The position numbers were made by a program, and so were the translations under genes. Below, piece by piece: positions 55,999 through 64,000 of a stretch of DNA of 64,000 bases. Source of the DNA: G963720475 sp963720475 (GTDB lineage: Bacteria; Actinomycetota; Thermoleophilia; Solirubrobacterales; Thermoleophilaceae). The stretch spans positions 1,364,001-1,428,000 of the forward strand of contig OY970394.1 of assembly GCA_963720475.1 (NCBI GenBank). The letters are read 5' to 3'. Under the pieces are notes generated by a model. The model saw nothing but the letters and a program-made list of their open reading frames with translations. It made no database searches and was not told the DNA's origin. Each line of letters begins with the position of its first letter. Position 1 is the first letter of the stretch.

Positions 55999-57474
55999 AT
56001 GAAGGTCGTCATCGTCGGAGCGGGCTTCGGCGGGATCGCCGCGGCGATCGAGCTGTCGCGGCACGGGTTCACCGATCTCGAGCTGCTCGATCGCGCCCCA
56101 GGGCTCGGCGGCACCTGGCACTACAACACCTACCCCGGCTCGGCCTGCGACGTCCCGAGCCATCTCTACTCGTTCTCCTACGCCCAACGCCGAGACTGGT
56201 CGCGGATCTGCTCGCCGCAGGACGAGATCCTCGACTACCTGAGCGAGGTGGCGCACGAACGCGGCATCGACCGGCTGATCAGCCCGAACACCGAGGTCGA
56301 GTCGTGTGCCTGGGACGACGCGACGGCGAGCTGGACGATCCGCAGTTCAGACGGGCGCACCTGGGAGGCGGGCGCGCTCGTGCTGGCGACCGGCCAACTC
56401 CACCAGCCCGCGTATCCGCGGATCGAAGGCCGCGAGGAGTTCACCGGGCACAGCTTCCACTCCGCGCAGTGGGACCACGACTACGACCTGCGCGGGAAGC
56501 GTGTCGCTGTGATCGGCACCGGCGCGAGTGCAGTCCAGTTCGTGCCCGAGATCGCCGACGAGGCCGGTCAGCTGACCGTCTTCCAGCGCACGGGGAACTG
56601 GTTCTTCCCCCGCAAGAACCGCCGCTATCCGGCCGCGGTGAAGGCGCTGATCAAGCGCGTTCCCGGGCTGCAGGCCTTCCGGCGCCGCTTCATGTACCAC
56701 TACTGCGAATCGCTGACGATGATGATCCGCCACCCGCGCACCCTCGGGCGGATAGGAAAGCTGCGCTCGACGCTGTTCATGCGCTCGCAGCTGAAGGACC
56801 CGGCGCTGCGCGAGCAGGTCTGGCCCGACTACACGTTCGGCTGCAAGCGGATCCTCTTCAGCTCCCACTTCTTCCCGGCGCTCCAGCGGCCGAACGTGGA
56901 CCTCGTGACGAGCCCGATCACCTCGATCGCCGGAGATTCGATCGCCACGGCCGATGGTGAGCACCGCCAGTTCGACTGCGTGATCTACGGCACCGGCTTC
57001 CGCACCAACGACTTCATGTTCCCGATGGAGATCAGCGGTGCCGGCGGCCGCTCGCTGCGCGAGGCGTGGGCCGAGGGTCCCCACGCGCACCTCGGCATGT
57101 GCGTTCCCGGCTTCCCGTCGCTGTTCATGATGTACGGCCCGAACACGAACACCTCGGGGGGCTCGATCATCCTCTACGAGGAGACGCAGGCGAGGTACCT
57201 CCGGCAGGCCCTCGAACACGTTGTCGAGCGCGACGCGGCGGCGATCGACGTGCGCGACGAGGTCGAGGAGCGCACCGACCGCGAGGTCCAGGCTCGCTTC
57301 GACGGCACCGCCTGGACGCGCTGCGACTCGTGGTACCGCACGGACAGCGGCCGGATCGTCGCGAACTGGCCTGGCTACATGCGCGAGTACGAGGACCGGC
57401 TGCAAGAGGTGGACCCCGGCGAGTTCGAGTTCGTCGCGGCCCGCGAGGCCGCCGAGGTAGCGCCGACCGTTTAG
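55999..57474 (+). CDS. Baeyer-Villiger-type flavin monooxygenase
   Basis: A 491-residue FAD/NADPH monooxygenase. The FAD Rossmann motif is VVIVGAGFGGIAAAIELSRHG, then GGTWHYNTYPGSACDVPSHLY, ATGQLHQPAYP, the Baeyer-Villiger fingerprint EFTGHSFHSAQWDHD (FxGxxxHxxxW-D) and the NADPH motif VAVIGTGASAVQFVPEI. The length and order are normal for type I BVMOs, which turn ketones into esters; relatives oxidise steroids and cyclic ketones. In a window with a GMC oxidase and several acyl-CoA dehydrogenases, terpenoid or steroid breakdown is a possible theme, but this is inference. Confidence 0.92.
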   Translation: MKVVIVGAGFGGIAAAIELSRHGFTDLELLDRAPGLGGTWHYNTYPGSACDVPSHLYSFSYAQRRDWSRICSPQDEILDYLSEVAHERGIDRLISPNTEVESCAWDDATASWTIRSSDGRTWEAGALVLATGQLHQPAYPRIEGREEFTGHSFHSAQWDHDYDLRGKRVAVIGTGASAVQFVPEIADEAGQLTVFQRTGNWFFPRKNRRYPAAVKALIKRVPGLQAFRRRFMYHYCESLTMMIRHPRTLGRIGKLRSTLFMRSQLKDPALREQVWPDYTFGCKRILFSSHFFPALQRPNVDLVTSPITSIAGDSIATADGEHRQFDCVIYGTGFRTNDFMFPMEISGAGGRSLREAWAEGPHAHLGMCVPGFPSLFMMYGPNTNTSGGSIILYEETQARYLRQALEHVVERDAAAIDVRDEVEERTDREVQARFDGTAWTRCDSWYRTDSGRIVANWPGYMREYEDRLQEVDPGEFEFVAAREAAEVAPTV

Positions 57475-57544
57475 CGGCCTCTTTAGCTTCTCCTCCGGGG
57501 CGGCGCGAGCTACTAACCGCGATCCGTAGTGTTCTGGGGGAGGA

Positions 57545-59218
57545 GTGTCAGGCCCGACTAAGCCAACCCTGCCGCGAACAGCGCTCGCCGCCCTTGCCGC
57601 GGTGGCCTTCGTCCTCTGCCTGCCGTCGGCGGCGTCGGCTGCGGGTCTGACCGGGCGTCAGCTCGTCCTGTTCGAGCGCGCCCAGGCTGCCCAGAGCTCG
57701 TCGCTGGTGCGGGCGGTGCTCGCACGCGCCGGGGTCGAGCGCGCCGGGGGCGGCGTACCACGGCTCGGCATCGCGACCGTCGAGGGAAGCCGCTCCGAGC
57801 TCGCCGCGCTGCGGCGCGATCCCACCGTCGCACGAGTGGTGCCCGAATACCGGCGCGATCTGCGGCGGGTGCCGAACGATCCGTCGCTGTCGATCACGGA
57901 GTCGGCTGCCGGAACACCGGCCGGGACGAAGCTCCAGTGGATGTACGAGCGCCAGAACTTCCCTGCCGCTTGGGACATAGCCACCGGTCAGAACGCGCTC
58001 GTCGGAGTGATCGACACCGGGCTCGACGGCAACCATCCCCAGCTCGGCCCGAAGGTCGCCTCGGCACTGTCGTTCGGCACCGGCAGCAGCCCGGTCGTTG
58101 ACAACGAAGGGCATGGCAGCCACGTGAGCGGACTGGCCTGCGCCGTCACCGACGACGGTGTCGGGACCGCGGGCGCCGGCTGGGGATGCAGGATCGTTGT
58201 GTCGAAGGCCCCTGAGTTGCGCGACGAGGACATCATCGCCGGGATCGTCTCGGCCACCGACCGCGGCGCCCATGCCATCAACATGAGTTTCGGCGGGGGA
58301 GGGGACTCGCCCGGAATCGATCGGGCGATCGACTACGCCTATCAGCGCAACGTCGTCCTGGTATCCGCCGGGTCGAACGACTCGACCGCCGAGTCCGGTT
58401 CTCCCGCCTCCCAGCTACAGCCCGGCAATGCGCCCGACCTGAACGCCGGGCGCGGGCTGGTCGTCACCGGCGCCAACTTCTCCGACGCGAATGCCGGCAC
58501 GGCTTTCGGGCCCCAGGTCTCGATGGCGGCCTACGGCTTCTTCGACGCGGTCAACGGACCGCCTGGGGTGCCCTCGACCTACACCGGCCAGCTGACGTTC
58601 CGTGAGCTTCCGCCGGTGCTGTGCGGATGCCGGTTCTCGATCGGCGGCGACAACCGCTATGCCTACCTCCAGGGCACCTCGATGGCGACGCCGCAGGTGA
58701 CCGCGGTCGCCGCGATGATGCGCGCGCTCAACCCGTGGCTCGGGGCCGCCTCGACGATCCGGATCCTGAAGGAGACGGCCCGGGGCCCGGGCGGCTGGAC
58801 CGCCGCGCTCGGTTGGGGCATCCTCGATGCAGGCAGGGCACTCGACACGGCCCGCCGCTTCGACGGCCTGGCGCCCACTGCGCGCGCGCGGGCGTCGAAG
58901 AAGCTGACGCTGCCGAAGGTCGTGAAAGGCAGGAAGAAGCCTTCCTCGAAGCTGAGCCTGAAATGGTCGGGCACCGACCCGAAGGGCGCCGAGGGCCTGA
59001 TCCCTTCCGGCGTGGCCAGCTACGACGTGTTCGTCCGCAAGCCGGACAGGCGCTCGTACAAGCGGCTCAAGAGCGCGACGAAGAAGCTCTCCTTCAAGTA
59101 CAAGATCTCGGTCCCGGGCAACTACCGTTTCTACGCGCTGGCGCGCGATCGCGCGGGCAACCTCGAGACCGTCCCGTCGAAGCCCGACGTGAAGGTCGTC
59201 GTCAAGCGCAAGAAGTAG
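57545..59218 (+). CDS. secreted S8 subtilisin-family serine protease
   Basis: A 557-residue exported subtilase. Residues 1-33 are a signal peptide (LAALAAVAFVLCLPSAASA). Residues ~35-105 are an I9-like propeptide (TVEGSRSELAALRRDPTVARVVPEYR broken). The catalytic triad is Asp157 (GVIDTGLDGNHP), His190 (EGHGSHVSGL) and Ser379 (LQGTSMATPQVTAVAAM), with the oxyanion region NMSFGGGGDSP. After ~430 a basic linker leads to an Ig-like C-terminal domain ending in GNYRFYALARDRAGN. Start GTG 57545 follows GGGGGAGGAG. A likely nutritional or surface-processing protease. Confidence 0.92.
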   Translation: MSGPTKPTLPRTALAALAAVAFVLCLPSAASAAGLTGRQLVLFERAQAAQSSSLVRAVLARAGVERAGGGVPRLGIATVEGSRSELAALRRDPTVARVVPEYRRDLRRVPNDPSLSITESAAGTPAGTKLQWMYERQNFPAAWDIATGQNALVGVIDTGLDGNHPQLGPKVASALSFGTGSSPVVDNEGHGSHVSGLACAVTDDGVGTAGAGWGCRIVVSKAPELRDEDIIAGIVSATDRGAHAINMSFGGGGDSPGIDRAIDYAYQRNVVLVSAGSNDSTAESGSPASQLQPGNAPDLNAGRGLVVTGANFSDANAGTAFGPQVSMAAYGFFDAVNGPPGVPSTYTGQLTFRELPPVLCGCRFSIGGDNRYAYLQGTSMATPQVTAVAAMMRALNPWLGAASTIRILKETARGPGGWTAALGWGILDAGRALDTARRFDGLAPTARARASKKLTLPKVVKGRKKPSSKLSLKWSGTDPKGAEGLIPSGVASYDVFVRKPDRRSYKRLKSATKKLSFKYKISVPGNYRFYALARDRAGNLETVPSKPDVKVVVKRKK

Positions 59219-59307
59219 TACCCGGCCACGGTCCACGGCGCGTACCATTCGGGCGTGCGCGAGGCGGACCGGATCGCGGACGCAGCGTGACGGGCACAAT
59301 AGGCCGC

Positions 59308-60186
59308 ATGCGTTTCCTGCTCGCGGCCGCTCTGGCGATCTGCGCCGTCGTGGCCGCTCCCGCGGGCCTCGCCGCGTGCGGGGGGTCCGACGACAAGACG
59401 GACGCGAGCGCGGCGGCCCGTCCGCCGGACCGCTTCGACGCGGCTGCGGCGTTCGAGCTGCTGAAGGATCAGGTCGAGCTCGGCCCGCGGCCGGCAGGCT
59501 CGGATGCGTCGCGCAAGCTCGCCGACCGCCTGCGCAAGCTGCTTCCGGACGGCCGCTTCCAGAAGGTGCCTGGCGGACTGCGCAACGTGGTCGGGCGAGT
59601 GAAGGGCCGCGACCCCGACCGCTTCGTCGTCGTCGGTGCGCACTACGACACGAAGGACGCCCCGAGCTTCGTCGGCGCCAACGACGGCGCCTCCGGCACG
59701 GCGGTTGCGGTCGAGCTCGCACGCACGATCAAGCCTCGGACGATCGGCCCGACATTGGTCTTCGTCCTCTTCGACGGCGAGGAGTCACCGGCCGACACTT
59801 CGGACGCCGACTTCGTCGACAAGGGCCTGCGCGGCAGCCGCGTGGCAGCGCGCGCCTACCGCGACGCGGAGGCGATGATCCTGCTCGACTTCGTCGGCGA
59901 CAAGAACCTGGTCATCCCGCGCGAGATCAACTCGGACCCCGAGCTGTGGAAGCAGCTGCGGGCGGCGGCGCGCAGCGCCGGCAAGGGGAAGTACTTCCCG
60001 GCCGCGAGACAGCCGGGAATCGCCGACGACCACATCCCGTTCCTCGAGCGGGGCGTCCCCTCGATCGACCTGATCGACTTCGACTTCGACTGCTTCCACC
60101 AGACTTGCGACGACCTCTCGGCCGTGTCGGAGCGCAGTCTCGACGCGACGGGGGAAAGCGTGCTCGAGCTGCTCCGTAAACTTTGA
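59308..60186 (+). CDS. M28-family metallopeptidase lipoprotein
   Basis: A 292-residue exported M28 peptidase. The signal peptide ends in lipobox LAAC (Cys ~24). Residues ~45-290 form the zinc peptidase: VVVGAHYDTKD (first His and Asp), GANDGASGTAVAVELAR (bridging Asp), LFDGEES (Glu pair), LLDFVGDKN (Asp), and DCFHQTCDDLS (last His). These are the usual ligand positions for aminopeptidases and glutaminyl cyclases of the family. Two Cys next to the last His may form a disulphide. ATG 59308 is preferred to GTG 59287 for signal-peptide length. ispH follows four bases later. Confidence 0.88.
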   Translation: MRFLLAAALAICAVVAAPAGLAACGGSDDKTDASAAARPPDRFDAAAAFELLKDQVELGPRPAGSDASRKLADRLRKLLPDGRFQKVPGGLRNVVGRVKGRDPDRFVVVGAHYDTKDAPSFVGANDGASGTAVAVELARTIKPRTIGPTLVFVLFDGEESPADTSDADFVDKGLRGSRVAARAYRDAEAMILLDFVGDKNLVIPREINSDPELWKQLRAAARSAGKGKYFPAARQPGIADDHIPFLERGVPSIDLIDFDFDCFHQTCDDLSAVSERSLDATGESVLELLRKL

Positions 60187-60190
60187 GCGG

Positions 60191-61177
60191 ATGACTCCGC
60201 CCCCTGGCGCAAACGGCCACTCGGCCCCCGAAAAGCTCTTCCTGGCCGCTCCGCGTGGATACTGCGCGGGCGTGGACCGGGCTGTCCAGACGGTCGAGCG
60301 CGCGCTCGAGCTCTACGGCGCGCCGGTCTACGTGCGCAAGGAGATCGTCCACAACAAGCACGTCGTCGAAGAACTCGCCGAGCGGGGCGCGATCTTCGTC
60401 GAGGAGGAGACGGAGGTGCCGGAGGGGAAGACGGTGGTCTTCTCCGCGCATGGGGTTTCGCCGGCCGTCCATGCGAGTGCCGCCGAGCGCTCGCTGAAGA
60501 CGATCGACGCGACCTGCCCGCTGGTGACGAAGGTCCATGTCGAGGCGAAGAAGTTCGCCGCGGCCGGATACACGATCGTCCTGATCGGCCACGCCGGTCA
60601 TGAGGAGGTCGAGGGGACGATGGGCGAGGCGCCCGACAACATCGTCCTGATCGAGACCGAGGAGGACGTCGACGGGCTCGAGGTGGCCGACCCCGACCGC
60701 ATCGCATACATCTCGCAGACCACCCTGTCGGTGGACGAGACCGACGCGATCATCCGTCGCCTGCGGCGGCGCTTTCCGAACATCACCGGCCCGCGCACCG
60801 ACGACATCTGTTACGCCACGACCAACCGCCAGATGGCCGTGCGCCAGATGGCCGGTGAATGCGACCTCGTCCTGGTGATCGGGTCGCGCAACTCGTCGAA
60901 CTCGAACCGGCTCGTCGAGGTCGCGCGCGACCATGGGGCCGAGTCGCACCTGATCGACAACGAGGGTCAGGTCGAGGAGGCGTGGCTCGAGGGCAAGCGC
61001 GTCGTCGGGATCAGCTCGGGCGCGAGCGCGCCGGAGGAGCTCGTTCAGCGGCTCGTCGAGTTCTTCCGCGCCCGCGGCACCGAGCAGGTCGAGGAGTTCG
61101 AGGTGGTCCAGGAGGACGTGCGCTTCATGCTCCCCAAGGAGATCCGCAAGGCGAAGGCCGCGGCCCGCGCGCCCTAG
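60191..61177 (+). CDS. ispH: 4-hydroxy-3-methylbut-2-enyl diphosphate reductase
   Basis: A 328-residue IspH, last enzyme of the non-mevalonate isoprenoid pathway, giving IPP and DMAPP. The three cluster Cys are 25 (PRGYCAGVDRA), 109 (DATCPLVTKVH) and 207 (DDICYATTNRQ); His and Glu motifs EIVHNKHVVEEL, FSAHGVSP and GHEEVEGTMGE are also present, and SSNSNRLVEVA near the end. Complete and normal. Four bases separate it from the M28 gene, so they may be co-transcribed. It converges with the cyclase gene with a four-base overlap. Confidence 0.96.
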   Translation: MTPPPGANGHSAPEKLFLAAPRGYCAGVDRAVQTVERALELYGAPVYVRKEIVHNKHVVEELAERGAIFVEEETEVPEGKTVVFSAHGVSPAVHASAAERSLKTIDATCPLVTKVHVEAKKFAAAGYTIVLIGHAGHEEVEGTMGEAPDNIVLIETEEDVDGLEVADPDRIAYISQTTLSVDETDAIIRRLRRRFPNITGPRTDDICYATTNRQMAVRQMAGECDLVLVIGSRNSSNSNRLVEVARDHGAESHLIDNEGQVEEAWLEGKRVVGISSGASAPEELVQRLVEFFRARGTEQVEEFEVVQEDVRFMLPKEIRKAKAAARAP

Positions 61178-62731
61178 CCGGCGCGCGGGGCGTACAGCCG
61201 AACGGTCGCCGCCTTGCCCTTGAGCGGGACGGCTGGGCGCTCCTCGAAGTCATCGGCGGCTGGGCCCAGGGCATTCAGGGTGGCGTCGGTAATGAGGATG
61301 ACGTCGCCGGTCTGCCGCGTCACGGCCTCGACGCGGGCGGCGGTGTTGACCGCGTCTCCGATCACCGTGAAGTCGCGCCGCCCGCCTCCACCGATCGTGC
61401 CGACCACGACCCGCCCTGAGTTCACGCCCAACCCGACGCGGAGCTCGCCGCCGACGCCGTCGCCGACCAGGCGGGCGATCTCGCGCGCGGCCAAGACGGC
61501 GCGCGGCGCGTGATCGGTGTGCCGCTCCGGAGCGCCGAACACGGCGAGCAGCCCGTCGCCGATGAACTTGTTCGCGTGCCCGCCGTGGCGTTGGATCGCG
61601 GGCACGACGGCCTCGTAGAGCTCGTTGAGGGCGGCAACGACGTCGTGCGGAGCCGCGCGCTCGGAGAACTCGGTGAACCCGCGCACGTCGAGGAACATCA
61701 TCGAAGCCTCGACCTCCTCGCCGCGCAGGTCCGTTCCCTCGGCGAGGACACGCTCGGTGAGTGCGGGATCGACGAAGGCGCCGAACGCCTCGCGCAGCCG
61801 CTCGCGCTCGTCGAGCCCGGCGACCATCGCGTTGAATGCCGCAGCGAGCTCACCGGTCTCGTCGGTGGAGACGACCGGCACGCGCACGGCGCAGATCGCC
61901 CGCGGCCAGCCGGCGGGTGGCGTCGCGAAGGTCGATGACCGGCCCGGAGACTGCGTCGGCCAGGACGAGGCTGAGCCAGATCGTGAAGGCCGCGGTCACG
62001 ACGGCGGCGATGGCGCCGGTGAGCCCGAACGTGTCGAAATCGCGCGCGTCGTCGGTGAGCAGCCCGGCGACGATCGAGCGCGGTCGCCCCAGGTCGCCAT
62101 CGGCACCGTCATGAGCAGCCGCCGGTGAAGAGAGACCCGCGCGGAATCGGGTGGTGACGCTTCTGGCAGAGTCTCGCCGGCGTCCTCGAGCATCGGGCCG
62201 CACCGCGAGGTCGAGCGCGATGTAGCGAAGGACGATGGAGGACAGGTAGACGAGGTAGGACACCGGGAAGAGCAACGCCGCCTCGTCGGTGGGAAGGTCG
62301 AGCAGTGCGGTCGAGTACAAGGCGGCGGCAGCGGTTGCCGAGGGCGCCGATCGCGTACAGGCTCGGACGCCGTACGAGCAGCAGCGGGAGCTCCGCCGCG
62401 GCCGACCAGGCGGGGAGGGCGGCCTGCTCGGCACGACGCCCGGCCTGCCACGCCCGGAACGGCTCGCCCGCGCGCCGGAGATACGACGCGGCGAGCGGGC
62501 CCTCGACGGCGAACCCGGCAGCCGAGCAAGCGGCGAAGAGCGACCAGCTCGCCGATGCTGACGTCGACATAGAGCGCAAGCGCGATCACCCCGAACCCCG
62601 ACACGACGACGCCGTTGAGTACGACCCCTGGCGGCGACCAGGTCGAGATATCGCACTCCGCTCCGGCGGTACGCCGCGCGCGCCGGCGCCTCGAAGAGAC
62701 CGCGCCGCGGCCCGCTTCCGGTCGTATTCAT
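61174..62731 (-). pseudogene. membrane class III adenylate/guanylate cyclase with HAMP domain (many frameshifts)
   Basis: The C-terminal 238 residues are intact: HAMP end (TDETGELAAAFNAMVAGLDE), then a class III cyclase domain with MMFLDVRGFTEFSERAAP (first metal Asp), NKFIGDGLLAVFG (second metal Asp), and FTVIGDAVNTAARVEAV. Upstream, pieces of the membrane part lie in all three minus frames: GVIALALYVDVSIGELVAL, then EAALLFPVSYLVYLSSIVLRYIALDL and IAAVVTAAFTIWLSLVLADAVSGPVIDL. I count at least five indels between 61890 and 62580. The intact frame begins MNTTGSGPRRGLFEAP at 62731. Repaired, it would be a ~515-residue membrane cyclase. Confidence 0.8.
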
Positions 62732-62828
62732 GGGGGAGAAGTTAGGATGCGCGGGCGCGCGCCGCCATCCGGTGCCCGCAATCGCCGCCGTGGGCCTGCC
62801 GGCCCGAACCCAGAACAAGGAGCTGCAA

Positions 62829-63458
62829 GTGGATTTCTTCGAGCGCCTGGAAGCCGTACGCGATCGCTGGAACGTGCTGGAGCACCCCTTCTACGTCCGC
62901 TGGAGCGCCGGAGAGCTGACCGAAGATGAGCTCTCGTTCTACGCCGGCGAGTACCGGCACGCCGTCGTCGCGCTCGCCGAGGCGGTCGATGCGACCGCGC
63001 GCGCGTCCGATCCCGCCCTGCGTGCCGAGCTCGAGGAGCACGTTGCCGAGGAGCTTGCTCACGTCGATCTGTGGGACGAGTTCGCCGCCACCGTCGGCGC
63101 GTCCGAAGCGACCGACCCACGGGCCGAGACCGCAGCGTGCGCGAACGCGTGGACGCAACCTTCCGATCTCCTCGGCGGTCTCGTCACGCTCTACACGATC
63201 GAGTCCGGCCAGCCCGCGATCTCGCAGACCAAGCTAGAGGGCCTCGTCGAGCACTACGGCATGAGCCCCGAGAGCCCCGCCACCGCCTACTTCGAGCTCC
63301 ATCGCGAACTCGATCACGAGCACGCCGCACACTCGAGGCGCCTGATCGAGGACCGCCTCGAGGGCGCCGACCAGGAGGCCCTGCTCGATATCGCCGAGCG
63401 TTGTCTGCGCGGGAACTGGGAACTGCTAGACGGCGTCGAGAAGCGCTTCGGCCGCTAG
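62829..63458 (+). CDS. heme-oxygenase-fold protein (PqqC/TenA/CADD-like diiron family)
   Basis: A 209-residue all-helical protein of the TenA/PqqC/CADD superfamily. Candidate metal ligands occur in typical positions: LSFYAGEYRHAVVAL (Glu, His), EHVAEELAHVDLWDEF (Glu, His, Asp) and FELHRELDHEHAAHS (His, Asp, His). Members include thiaminases, PqqC, the pABA-forming CADD and several diiron oxidases; the ligand pattern favours the diiron branch, but the exact reaction is unknown. Start GTG 62829 is fixed by AAGGAG (62817-62822). It is divergent from the cyclase gene. Confidence 0.8.
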   Translation: MDFFERLEAVRDRWNVLEHPFYVRWSAGELTEDELSFYAGEYRHAVVALAEAVDATARASDPALRAELEEHVAEELAHVDLWDEFAATVGASEATDPRAETAACANAWTQPSDLLGGLVTLYTIESGQPAISQTKLEGLVEHYGMSPESPATAYFELHRELDHEHAAHSRRLIEDRLEGADQEALLDIAERCLRGNWELLDGVEKRFGR

Positions 63459-64000
63459 CTGATCGCCTTCACGAGCTCCGGCGAGAAGTAGACCTCGACG
63501 AACGCCGAGGCGACCAGCACCGGGATGGCGATCGCAACGGTCACGACGGTGGCCGCGAGCAGCTCGTGCCAGTCGCCGCGACGGCTCGCGATCACCCACG
63601 CGGCGAGTGGGAGGAAGAGTGCGGCCAGCTCCGGCACGGCGTGCGGGAAGAGTGCCAGCAGCAGCTCCCACTGCGGCACGTCGAACTGGACCGAGAGCGT
63701 CGCGGCGCGCGACCCGAGCACGTAGGCCTGGGTGATGAGCGAGAAGATCGTGCAGGCGCTGACCCAGGCGATCGCGATCGGGCCGGCCGCGTCGTGGATC
63801 TTGCGCCAGAGGCCGGAGTAGCGCTGGGCCGACGCCGGCAGCGAGCTGCCGGCGATGAAGCCGGCGACGCACGCGCTCGCATGGAGCGCGAGCACGAACG
63901 AGTTGCCAAACAGGATGCGCCCGACGTCGTCGATCTCCGCGTCGCGCGTTACGCCTGGGTAGTGCAGGATCGAGATGTCCGGCGGGACCAGCACGGACAC
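63455..64000 (-). CDS. SpoIIM-like (stage II sporulation protein M family) membrane protein, 5' end cut by window
   Basis: The visible 181 residues are the C-terminal part of a polytopic membrane protein; the frame is still open at the window edge, so the gene may extend further. It has about four hydrophobic segments with FVLALHASACVAGFIAGSSL, a long loop, LLLALFPHAVPELAALFLPLAAWVIAS and ATVVTVAIAIPVLVASAFVEVYFSP. The PHAVPELAALF segment fits the SpoIIM/DUF95 family (PHG-x-x-E pattern). In non-spore-formers these proteins have no settled role. Convergent with the diiron-family gene, overlapping by four bases. Confidence 0.7.
   Translation of the reverse strand: MSVLVPPDISILHYPGVTRDAEIDDVGRILFGNSFVLALHASACVAGFIAGSSLPASAQRYSGLWRKIHDAAGPIAIAWVSACTIFSLITQAYVLGSRAATLSVQFDVPQWELLLALFPHAVPELAALFLPLAAWVIASRRGDWHELLAATVVTVAIAIPVLVASAFVEVYFSPELVKAIS

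Noticed and set aside
1..64000. Search for insertion sequences, integrases, phage or toxin-antitoxin genes
   Set aside because: No transposase, integrase, terminal inverted repeats or toxin-antitoxin pairs were recognised on either strand.

Overview
The window is a very GC-rich chromosomal segment (visibly near 70 % GC, many GTG and TTG starts, dense gene packing) from an actinobacterium. The F420-dependent luciferase-like oxidoreductase, MarP-type protease, CtaG-type membrane protein, PspA/PspAA/PspAB/HtpX set and c-di-AMP riboswitch ahead of an M23 peptidase fit Actinomycetota. A Thermoleophilia (Solirubrobacterales-like) origin is my inference, not proven. I see no rRNA, tRNA, CRISPR array, insertion sequence, phage or plasmid genes. 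No gap between genes exceeds 300 bases.

Layout. 0-19 kb is a lipid/acyl-CoA catabolic region: the end of a GMC oxidoreductase, a HlyC/CorC-type CBS membrane protein, a 3-hydroxyacyl-CoA dehydrogenase and a divergent thiolase, a pentapeptide lipoprotein, an F420-type LLM oxidoreductase, an acyl-CoA carboxylase beta subunit, and four acyl-CoA dehydrogenases. One of these overlaps a small ferredoxin gene. Inserted at 11.5-15.3 kb is a run of three exported proteins (two related Ig-like proteins, one with a beta-propeller, and a Tat-exported glycosidase-like protein), followed by a CWB2-like lipoprotein on the other strand. 18.6-24.2 kb holds a CtaG-like membrane protein and an envelope-stress island: pspA-pspAA-membrane protein on the plus strand, htpX-pspAB on the minus strand. 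24.2-27.1 kb has a c-di-AMP riboswitch, an M23 peptidase and lgt. 27.8-32.2 kb is a compact lysA-hom-thrC-thrB aspartate-family amino-acid operon. 32.2-38.5 kb has an amidase and a 1555-residue gltB. 38.5-48.9 kb has an FHA protein, a transpeptidase divergent from a MarP-like protease, a sigma factor fused to a zinc-finger/membrane module, topoisomerase III and a phosphoesterase. 49-64 kb has an RTX-repeat secreted protein, a nuclease lipoprotein, SixA, a HAD protein, FxsA, a MIP18-like protein, a Baeyer-Villiger-type monooxygenase, a subtilase, an M28 peptidase, ispH, a class III cyclase, a heme-oxygenase-fold protein and a partial SpoIIM-like protein.

Two features run through the window. 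First, at least seven genes carry single-base indels that break otherwise normal proteins. They cluster at 5-11 kb and 61-63 kb and are more likely sequence-level errors than natural decay. Second, a TANNNT hexamer (mostly TAGNNT) sits 6-12 bases upstream of more than twenty start codons that lack a Shine-Dalgarno sequence, which suggests widespread leaderless transcription; other genes have a clear SD instead. The most interesting loci to me are the exported three-gene module, the sigma/zinc-finger/membrane fusion, the stress island, a shared TTGACTnnnnAGTCAA operator ahead of two fatty-acid genes, and an unidentified structured element at 53.2 kb.
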